Source: CAZRZN01 sp964604565
Lineage (GTDB): Bacteria > Pseudomonadota > Alphaproteobacteria > Rhodobacterales > Rhodobacteraceae
Assembly (NCBI GenBank): GCA_964604565.1
Contig: CAZRZN010000228.1
Coordinates: forward strand, 1-6,934
DNA: 6,934 bases
Reading direction: 5' to 3'
Numbering within the stretch: the stretch's first letter is position 1; every line of letters starts with the position of its first letter. Of this stretch, positions 1 through 5,347 are shown one piece after another. The position numbers were made by a program, and so were the translations under genes. The notes under the pieces were generated by a model. That model made no database searches and was not told the DNA's origin. It saw nothing but the letters and a program-made list of their open reading frames with translations.

Positions 1-27
1 AGTGCTAGAGGCTCTGACAAGGATGTA

Positions 28-31
28 GGAG
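28..31 (+). promoter_or_regulatory. Ribosome binding site of sdaA
   Basis: GGAG lies six bases before the ATG at 38 and supports that start. Only 37 bases of upstream sequence are in the window, so the promoter cannot be judged. Confidence 0.7.
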
Positions 32-37
32 TAATCG

Positions 38-1411
38 ATGTTTCTGTCCGTCTTCGACATGTTCAAGGTGGGGATCGGCCCGTCTTCGTCGCACACCATG
101 GGGCCCATGGTGGCAGCGGCACGGTTTCTCGATCTGCTGCGGGCCGCACCTTTTCGCGCCCATGGGGTAAAGGCCACGCTGCACGGGTCGCTGGCCTTTA
201 CCGGCGTCGGTCATGCGACGGACCGGGCCACGGTTCTGGGTCTGGCGGGCTTCGTCCCCGAGACCTATGATCATGAAAAGGCCGAAGCCGCGCTTGCCGA
301 GATCCGCAAGACCAGACGACTCGCCCCGCCCGGCCTGTCGCCCCTGAGCTTCGATCCCGAAGCGGATCTGGTCTTCGACTTTGGCCCGAACCTGCCGGGA
401 CATGCGAACGGGATGATCCTGCGGGCGCGCGACGCGCAAGGCGACGTGATCCTTCAGGAAACCTATTATTCGGTCGGCGGCGGTTTTGTCCTGACGGAAG
501 CCGAACTTGCCGCGGGCAAGGCCACGGATGATGGCGCGCCGGTGCCCTACCCGTTCAAGAGCGCGGCTGAAATGCTTGACATGGCACGGATCTCGGGGCG
601 CAGCGTGGCGGACATGAAACGCGCCAATGAGATTTCACGCGGCTGCACCGACAGCCTTGAAAAGGGTGTGGCCCGGATCTGGCAGGTCATGGAGGATTGC
701 ATCGACCGTGGGCTGAAGACCGACGGCGAACTGCCCGGCGGCCTGAGGGTCAAGCGCCGCGCGAAGGGGATCCATGATCAGCTGATCGCCGAACGGGGAC
801 AGAACCAGTCCGCGCCGCATACGATCAACGACTGGATGAGCGTCTACGCCATGGCGGTGAACGAGGAAAACGCCGCCGGCGGTCAGGTGGTGACCGCGCC
901 GACCAATGGTGCCGCTGGCGTCGTGCCGGCGGTGATCCGCTACTGGCTGGACCACGTGCCCGGCGCCTCGCGGCGGCAGATCCCGGAGTTCCTGCTAACG
1001 GCGGCCGCCATCGGCGGGCTGGTGAAATACAACGCCTCGATTTCCGGGGCAGAGGCCGGATGCCAGGCCGAGGTCGGCAGCGCCTCGGCCATGGCGGCGG
1101 CAGGGTTTTGTGCGGTCATGGGCGGCACGCCCGAACAGGTGGAAAATGCCGCCGAGATCGCATTGGAGCACCACCTCGGGATGACCTGCGACCCGGTCAA
1201 GGGACTTGTGCAGGTGCCCTGCATCGAGCGGAACGGCCTTGGCGCGGTCAAGGCGATCTCTGCGGCCTCGCTCAGCCTGCGCGGCGACGGCACCCATCTG
1301 GTGCCGCTGGATGCCTGCATCGAAACCATGCGCCAGACCGGTCAGGACATGAGCGAGAAATACAAGGAAACGTCGCTGGGCGGTCTTGCGGTGAACGTGC
1401 CGAACTGTTGA
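38..1411 (+). CDS. sdaA: L-serine ammonia-lyase (L-serine dehydratase), iron-sulfur type, single chain
   Basis: This 457-residue protein deaminates L-serine to pyruvate and ammonia in the cytoplasm with a [4Fe-4S] cluster instead of PLP. The N-terminal beta domain opens with SVFDMFKVGIGPSSSHTMGP (residues 4-23), the family signature. The catalytic alpha domain follows from about residue 175, with TAPTNGAAG at 286-294. Cys342 (SGAEAGCQAE), Cys384 (GMTCDPVKG) and Cys395 (VQVPCIERNG) are the expected cluster ligands. The last residue, Cys457, matches the C-terminal tail cysteine reported as the fourth ligand in the Legionella enzyme. Length is normal for the single-chain (type 2) form. The ATG at 38 is supported by GGAG at 28-31, six bases upstream. 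The promoter lies off the window. The gene stands alone here and converges on the regulator gene to its right. No frameshift or missing key residue was seen. Confidence 0.97.
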   Translation: MFLSVFDMFKVGIGPSSSHTMGPMVAAARFLDLLRAAPFRAHGVKATLHGSLAFTGVGHATDRATVLGLAGFVPETYDHEKAEAALAEIRKTRRLAPPGLSPLSFDPEADLVFDFGPNLPGHANGMILRARDAQGDVILQETYYSVGGGFVLTEAELAAGKATDDGAPVPYPFKSAAEMLDMARISGRSVADMKRANEISRGCTDSLEKGVARIWQVMEDCIDRGLKTDGELPGGLRVKRRAKGIHDQLIAERGQNQSAPHTINDWMSVYAMAVNEENAAGGQVVTAPTNGAAGVVPAVIRYWLDHVPGASRRQIPEFLLTAAAIGGLVKYNASISGAEAGCQAEVGSASAMAAAGFCAVMGGTPEQVENAAEIALEHHLGMTCDPVKGLVQVPCIERNGLGAVKAISAASLSLRGDGTHLVPLDACIETMRQTGQDMSEKYKETSLGGLAVNVPNC

Positions 1412-1552
1412 CGGCCGCAATTGCCCGACCCGGCCCGGCGGTTTGCCCGGTGCGTGGTGTCATCGGTCCCGCCTCGGTCCGCAAGGTCCGGTCTGAAGTT
1501 TCTCTATGGCTGGGTCAGACGCGGCAGGTCGCAGCCCGATGCAAAGGCCCCG

Positions 1553-1568
1553 GGCACGGCCCCGTGCC
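1553..1568. other. GC-rich hairpin between convergent genes
   Basis: GGCACG (1553-1558) and CGTGCC (1563-1568) form a 6-bp stem around a 4-base loop in the gap between the converging sdaA and XRE genes. There is no T-run directly after it on either strand, so it is not a canonical intrinsic terminator. It could act as a weak or factor-assisted bidirectional stop, or be chance in GC-rich DNA. The rest of 1412-1603 shows nothing else I can support. Confidence 0.25.
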
Positions 1569-1583
1569 GCATCCAATATTTGC

Positions 1584-1616
1584 AAAAACGGGCCGTCACG
1601 CGGTTATTGGGTGACG
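1584..1616 (-). terminator. Possible weak terminator of the XRE-cupin regulator gene
   Basis: Read on the minus strand, CGTCAC (1616-1611) and GTGACG (1599-1594) form a 6-bp stem with an 11-base loop that contains the TAA stop codon at 1606-1604. Five bases after the stem there is a run of five T (1588-1584). The stem overlaps the coding end, the loop is long, and the T-run is short and displaced, so this is only a weak candidate. Confidence 0.25.
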
Positions 1617-2164
1617 CTCACAATGACGAACTTGGCGCCCTGCGCCCGGTCGGTGATCAGACGCACCTCGCCATGCTCGCGGTAGCGCAGGGCATCCCCG
1701 TGACCCAGATTGTAGCCCGATCCGTCCAATTCCACGCGCAGATGGCCTGTCAGCAGGATGAGATGATGTTCCTGCCCGACCACGTCGGGCGTATCCTGCA
1801 CCATCTCGGAATTCGGGGTCATCTTGCATTCCACAACCTCCCCCGCCAGCGCAGCCGCCGCAGGAGACACGATGCGTTTGGTCAGACCCGTCTCACCGTC
1901 GCGCCACAGCGCCTGTTCCTCCCGCGTGACATGCGCGGAAAATCCATCCTCGATCATGGCAAACAGACGCGACAGCGACATCTCATGCGCGATGGCAAGG
2001 CGCGCCAAGACGTCCGCCGAGGGGCTGACCTCGGCATTCTCCAGCCGCGACAGGGCCGCGCGGCTGACGCCGCTGGCAGCGGCAAGTTGATCCAGCGTCC
2101 AGCCGCGGGCAGCCCGCAGCGCCGACAGGCGCCCGGCAAGGCGGACCGTCAGATCGCTCTTCAT
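1604..2164 (-). CDS. XRE family transcriptional regulator with C-terminal cupin-like sensor domain
   Basis: The 186-residue protein has an N-terminal helix-turn-helix of the XRE/Cro type at about residues 9-66, with TLDQLAAASGVSRAALSRLE (23-42) as the turn and recognition helix. A short linker and a C-terminal region of about 105-186 resemble the small cupin fold of this family: GQEHHLILLTG at 130-140, a GYNLGHGD turn at 150-157, and closing beta strands. Such proteins are usually repressors that bind a small ligand in the cupin; the ligand here is unknown. The ATG at 2164 follows a G-rich stretch (2171-2176) that can serve as ribosome binding site. A strong promoter and palindromic operator lie just upstream, pointing to autoregulation. 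No divergent gene is present, so its targets cannot be read from context; the convergent sdaA is not an obvious one. Confidence 0.92.
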   Translation of the reverse strand: MKSDLTVRLAGRLSALRAARGWTLDQLAAASGVSRAALSRLENAEVSPSADVLARLAIAHEMSLSRLFAMIEDGFSAHVTREEQALWRDGETGLTKRIVSPAAAALAGEVVECKMTPNSEMVQDTPDVVGQEHHLILLTGHLRVELDGSGYNLGHGDALRYREHGEVRLITDRAQGAKFVIVSVTQ

Positions 2165-2180
2165 ATATATCCCCCCGGGA

Positions 2181-2209
2181 ATCTATCCCGTATGCGGGAT
2201 TAGATACGG
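2181..2209. promoter_or_regulatory. Palindromic candidate operator, likely autoregulatory
   Basis: ATCTATCCCG (2181-2190) and CGGGATTAGAT (2195-2205) form an inverted repeat around TATG. The arms agree apart from one extra base in the right arm, and the core ATCCCG/CGGGAT is perfect. A second, overlapping inverted repeat is CCGTAT (2188-2193) with ATACGG (2204-2209). The site covers the -10 box and probable start of the regulator gene, the usual place for an XRE autorepressor operator. That the adjacent regulator binds it is inference. Confidence 0.55.
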
Positions 2210-2227
2210 ATTTTCGGTCGATGGCAA
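2199..2227 (-). promoter_or_regulatory. Sigma-70-like promoter of the XRE-cupin regulator gene
   Basis: On the minus strand TTGCCA (2227-2222) matches the -35 consensus at five of six positions and TCTAAT (2204-2199) matches the -10 consensus at five of six. The spacer is exactly 17 bases. The expected start of transcription is near 2192, about 28 bases before the ATG at 2164. The -10 box sits inside the palindrome listed separately, so a protein bound there would block transcription. Confidence 0.65.
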
Positions 2228-2561
2228 TAATGCCCGCGGCGCCGTGAAGAAATGCCAAACAAGATCATCGGACCTGCTCAGACCCTCCCGGTCACAGGGA
2301 TCCTTTCACCGGACCCCAAGATCGCGTCGTGGGTGGCCGGTCCCCCTGCCCGCTTTTCGAACAAAGGATCAGGCTGCGGCGGGACAAGGCCGGGATCTCC
2401 CCTAGTTCTGGCTCCCGAAGGGATAAAGGAGGCATCAAGAGGCCCGGTCTGGTTCAGGGGAAACGACGCTCAGGGCCACCTGTCGGGCGCAGACGTTCAC
2501 TGCGGGACCGGCAAACGGTTCTCCCTTACACGCGCCGCGTTTGCGGCAAGTATCCGGGGCC
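2228..2561. other. Intergenic region of about 330 bp, no supported gene
   Basis: This stretch lies between the XRE promoter and the stop of the response regulator gene. Open frames on the plus strand here run on antisense into the response regulator gene and have no family resemblance, so none is called. It holds an 8-bp inverted repeat, GATCCTTT (2299-2306) with AAAGGATC (2363-2370), enclosing a second pair ACCGG (2308-2312) / CCGGT (2337-2341). A plus-strand AAAGGAGG-like motif near 2426-2433 is not followed by a start codon at a useful distance. I see no tRNA or known structured RNA. Confidence 0.5.
2534..2547 (-). terminator. Small hairpin after the response regulator gene, weak terminator candidate
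   Basis: GCCGC (2534-2538) and GCGGC (2543-2547) form a 5-bp stem with a 4-base loop, 14 bases beyond the stop codon of the response regulator gene on the minus strand. No T-run follows. It is the only local structure in a position to end the operon, but the support is weak. Confidence 0.2.
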
Positions 2562-3896
2562 TCATTCCTGCCATGTCGCCACTTTGCGGTCGATGGTCTT
2601 GCGAGACACACCAAGCCTGCGGGCCGCCTCTGCACGGTTGCCTTCCGACAGTTCGAGGATGTGCATGATATGGCGCTGCATCACAAGATCGAGGTTCTCG
2701 ATCGCCTGCGCGCCTGTCACGGAGCCGGAGCCTGCGAATTCATCGGGAAAGGCGCCAAGGATGACGGAGCGTTCGATCAGGTTCCGCAACTCGCGCGCAT
2801 TGCCGGGCCAGTGATAGCGGCGCAGTTTCATCAATGTCTCATCGTCCAGCCTGAGCGCCGGCAGACCCAGCGCCCGGGAAAAATGCTGCATGAACAGCAC
2901 GGCAAGCTCCACGATGTCCTCGGCACGGTCGCGCAAGAGCGGCATCTCGATCTTGAGGACATTCATCCGGTGATACAGATCCGCGCGAAAGCGGCCGTCG
3001 GCAACGGCGGCCTCCAGATCCGTGTTGGTGGCAAAGGTCAGTCGCAGGTCCAGCGGGGTCTCGCGTTCGGCGCCCAACGGGCGAATGCGCTGATCCTCGA
3101 TGACGCGCAACAGGGCGGCCTGCAACGCCTCGGACATCTGCGCGACCTCGTCCAGAAACAGGGTGCCGCCATCGGCCAGAAGAAAAAGCCCGGGGCGCAG
3201 GCGGTCGCCCCCTTCGACGGCGCCAAAGAGTTCGGCGGCGATACGGTCCGGCGCGACCGCGGCGCAATTCACCGCGACAAAGGGCCGTTCGGCACGCGGC
3301 CCCATCTGATGCAGGGTGCGCGCGGCCAGTTCCTTGCCGGTGCCCGTGGCCCCCGTGAACAGCACCGGCGTTGGCAGCGGCGCGAGTTTTTCCAGCAAGG
3401 CGCGCAGCGCCTGCATGGGCGGCGAGCGGCCGATCATCCGATGCACCGCGTCCTCGCCGCCCAGCGCATGGCGCAACAGGCGGTTGTCACGCCGCAGCGC
3501 GCCGCGGTCCAGCGTCCGCGACACGGCCCCCAGCAACTGATTGGCCCGAAAGGGTTTCAGGACAAAATCGCTGACACCCGCGCGCAGCGCGGCAATGGCA
3601 GTTTCCAGATCCGCATAGGCCGTGATCAGCACGGTTTCGGCGTAAAGCCCGCGGCGCCGCTGATCCGTCACCCAGTCAATCCCCGATCCCCCGGGCATCT
3701 TGTTGTCGACGATGATCACGTCGAACTGCGCCTCGTCCAGACGGGCCGTCGCCTCACGCGCCGAGGCGGCCTCCGCCACGCGTTTCACACGCGGGGCCAG
3801 CGTCTTGGTCAGGAAATTGCGCATGCCCGGCTCATCGTCGACAACCAGCACCGAGGCGTCGGCAAGACCGGTTCCAAAATCGTCCACAGGCATCAC
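2562..3896 (-). CDS. NtrC/DctD-type response regulator (receiver, AAA+, Fis HTH) lacking the GAFTGA motif
   Basis: The protein has 444 residues. The receiver domain (about 14-130) has acidic pocket D20-D21, phosphoacceptor D64 in IIVDNKMPG, T92 and K114, so it should be phosphorylated by a histidine kinase. The AAA+ domain (about 151-380) has Walker A GATGTGKE (182-189), Walker B GGTLFLDE (243-250), the arginine-finger region FRADLYHR (303-310) and WPGNARELRN (363-372). A Fis-type helix-turn-helix closes the chain (about 418-441, AEAARRLGVSRKTIDRK). Between ELFG (223-226) and LADGG (240-244) the sigma-54 contact loop GAFTGA is absent and the segment is about four residues short, so sigma-54 activation is doubtful. 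It follows the small membrane protein gene by 37 bp and is probably the last gene of the formate dehydrogenase operon. Start is GTG at 3896 or the adjacent ATG at 3893; the upstream GAGG is rather distant from both. No kinase gene is in the window. Confidence 0.93.
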   Translation of the reverse strand: MMPVDDFGTGLADASVLVVDDEPGMRNFLTKTLAPRVKRVAEAASAREATARLDEAQFDVIIVDNKMPGGSGIDWVTDQRRRGLYAETVLITAYADLETAIAALRAGVSDFVLKPFRANQLLGAVSRTLDRGALRRDNRLLRHALGGEDAVHRMIGRSPPMQALRALLEKLAPLPTPVLFTGATGTGKELAARTLHQMGPRAERPFVAVNCAAVAPDRIAAELFGAVEGGDRLRPGLFLLADGGTLFLDEVAQMSEALQAALLRVIEDQRIRPLGAERETPLDLRLTFATNTDLEAAVADGRFRADLYHRMNVLKIEMPLLRDRAEDIVELAVLFMQHFSRALGLPALRLDDETLMKLRRYHWPGNARELRNLIERSVILGAFPDEFAGSGSVTGAQAIENLDLVMQRHIMHILELSEGNRAEAARRLGVSRKTIDRKVATWQE

Positions 3897-3933
3897 GGGA
3901 TCAGTTTACCTCATCGGGGCGCAGCACGCAAAA

Positions 3934-4059
3934 TCAGTCAAGACGGACATTCGGGCTCGAATACACATCCGCCGAGGAAAATCCCATCTCATTCAGCGCA
4001 TACCACGCGCCGACGGACAGAAGGATCATCGCGGCAAAGCCCGCCAGCATGGCTTTCAT
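3934..4059 (-). CDS. Small single-pass membrane protein, 41 residues, in the formate dehydrogenase cluster
   Basis: A short gene lies in the gap between the WD40-cytochrome and response regulator genes. It encodes 41 residues beginning MKAMLAGFAAMILLSVGAWY. Residues 4-21 form a hydrophobic segment after a single Lys, so it is either a membrane anchor with the polar C-terminus outside or an exported peptide; no convincing signal peptidase site is evident. The C-terminus (NEMGFSSADVYSSPNVRLD) is polar. An excellent ribosome binding site, AAGGAG (4074-4069), sits nine bases before the ATG, inside the last codons of the cytochrome gene, and only four bases separate the two genes, so they are almost surely co-translated. 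I do not recognise a named family. Position suggests a small subunit or assembly helper of the formate dehydrogenase/cytochrome set. The gene call is fairly firm; function is unknown. Confidence 0.75.
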   Translation of the reverse strand: MKAMLAGFAAMILLSVGAWYALNEMGFSSADVYSSPNVRLD

Positions 4060-4063
4060 AATG

Positions 4064-5347
4064 TCAGTCTCCTTGGGTTGCGGATTTCATGAAGGCGATC
4101 AGGTCCGCCCTGTCATCGGACCCCGCGATGACCTGCATCGGCATCTTGGAACCGGGGATATAATGGTCGGGCCCCTGATCGAACAGGGCATCAATGGTTG
4201 TCTCGGTCCAGACGATGCCGGAGCGGTCCAGAGTGTCGGAATACCTGTAGTCCGGCAATGCCCCTGCCGGACGACCGAAGACGCCATGCAGCGTCGGACC
4301 GGCCTTGCGCGACGGACCGGACGTCAGCGCATGGCAAATCGAGCATTTTCGCATGAACTGGCGTTCGCCGTTCTCCATGGTGTCGGGTGCGCGCAGGAAA
4401 CTGCGCGCCCCGCTGCCCTCCGGCGCCTTGAGTTCGTCCAGCAGCGCCACCGGCCAGCTGTAGACCACATCATCCAGCCCGCCGGAATGGATGATGCGGC
4501 CATCCGGGGAAAAGGCCAGCGCCCAGACCGGACCTTGGCGCGTTGCACGGAAATCACGGGCGATCCGCCACGCTCGCGTATCGACGATCATGATATACCC
4601 ATGTCCGTCCCCGACCGCCAATTGCGCGGTGGCAGCATGCCAGTCCATGGCAAGGATCGGCCGTCGGTCAAGCGTGAAATCGGCGATCTGGTCGCCGCTG
4701 GCGGCGTCGATCACGCGGGTTCCCCCGTCCACAGCGCCATAGGCGATCCAGCCATCCCCGATCACCAGACGGTTGATGCCAAAGCCATGTTGCACCAATG
4801 GCAAAGGAGGCCCGCCGCCCTCAAGGTCATAGCGCAACAGCGCGCCCTTGGAGGTGGCGGCAAACAGCCCCCGCCCATCCCGCGAAAATGCCACGGCATT
4901 CACCCCGGCGCCGGGATAGGGCAGTTCTCCTGTCCGCCCGCCCTCCTTCAACGGCCAGAACCGGATACTGCCATCCCAGCTTCCGCTGGCGACGGCGGAA
5001 CCATCCGGGGCCACCGAGAGCGATGTGACCTTGCCCCGATGCCGGCCAAGCTCTCGGGCGACGGGGCGCCATTGCCGCACGGCGAAATCGTCCCCGCCGG
5101 AAACAAGCGTCGCGCCCGCACCCCATGTCAGCGCGGTTACCGCTGCCTCATGCCCTTCGAGCCACTGCGCGCGCCGCCCACTCCAGAGACCCAGCGCATT
5201 GTCGAAGCTCGCGCTGGTCACCTGCCCCTCCGGCGATATGGCAAGATCCATGATCGGTCCGCCATGCCCCTTGAGAGTCGTGAACTCCTCGGCCTGCCCG
5301 GGCAGCGCTGCCATGCTGAGGAACAGAACCGCCGCCAGCCGCATCAT
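4064..5347 (-). CDS. Secreted WD40 beta-propeller / cytochrome c fusion protein
   Basis: The 427-residue protein starts with a signal peptide (residues 1-19, hydrophobic core LAAVLFLSMAAL, likely cleavage after GQA), so it should be periplasmic. Residues about 22-300 hold repeated WD40-like blades, for example GHGGPIMDLAISPEG, GHEAAVTALTWGAGA, GKVTSLSVAPDGSAVASGSW and GPVWALAFSPDG, each closing near a W or Y, consistent with a propeller of about seven blades. Residues about 322-425 form a class I cytochrome c with heme-binding CSICH (C335, C338, H339) and the likely axial methionine M402 in IPGSKM, close to mitochondrial/cytochrome c2-type domains. Its ATG overlaps the stop of the gamma subunit gene by four bases (ATGA), so translation is coupled. 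A role passing electrons to or from formate dehydrogenase, with the propeller as a docking surface, is inference from domains and context. A second in-frame ATG directly follows the first. Confidence 0.93.
   Translation of the reverse strand: MMRLAAVLFLSMAALPGQAEEFTTLKGHGGPIMDLAISPEGQVTSASFDNALGLWSGRRAQWLEGHEAAVTALTWGAGATLVSGGDDFAVRQWRPVARELGRHRGKVTSLSVAPDGSAVASGSWDGSIRFWPLKEGGRTGELPYPGAGVNAVAFSRDGRGLFAATSKGALLRYDLEGGGPPLPLVQHGFGINRLVIGDGWIAYGAVDGGTRVIDAASGDQIADFTLDRRPILAMDWHAATAQLAVGDGHGYIMIVDTRAWRIARDFRATRQGPVWALAFSPDGRIIHSGGLDDVVYSWPVALLDELKAPEGSGARSFLRAPDTMENGERQFMRKCSICHALTSGPSRKAGPTLHGVFGRPAGALPDYRYSDTLDRSGIVWTETTIDALFDQGPDHYIPGSKMPMQVIAGSDDRADLIAFMKSATQGD
4069..4074 (-). promoter_or_regulatory. 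Strong ribosome binding site of the 41-residue gene
   Basis: AAGGAG on the minus strand, nine bases before the ATG at 4059, lies within the final codons of the upstream WD40-cytochrome gene. It is the best Shine-Dalgarno match in the minus-strand operon and is the main evidence that the short frame is translated. Confidence 0.75.

Noticed and set aside
1421..2203. 260-codon plus-strand frame over the XRE-cupin gene
   Set aside because: Lies antisense to a well-supported regulator with its own promoter and has no domain signal.
2420..2475. Plus-strand stretch with AAAGGAGG and GGTTCAGGGG, briefly considered as a start region or tRNA/small RNA
   Set aside because: No start codon at a useful distance, and no cloverleaf or T-loop with matching stems could be drawn.
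2252..2668. 138-codon plus-strand frame starting in the intergenic region
   Set aside because: No clear ribosome binding site, no family resemblance, and its last third is antisense to the end of the response regulator gene.
2541..4061. 506-codon open frame on the plus strand, antisense to the response regulator gene
   Set aside because: It is a shadow of GC-rich coding DNA: the minus strand there encodes a full response regulator with all domains, while the plus-strand product is rich in Arg, Gln, His and Gly and has no recognisable domain.
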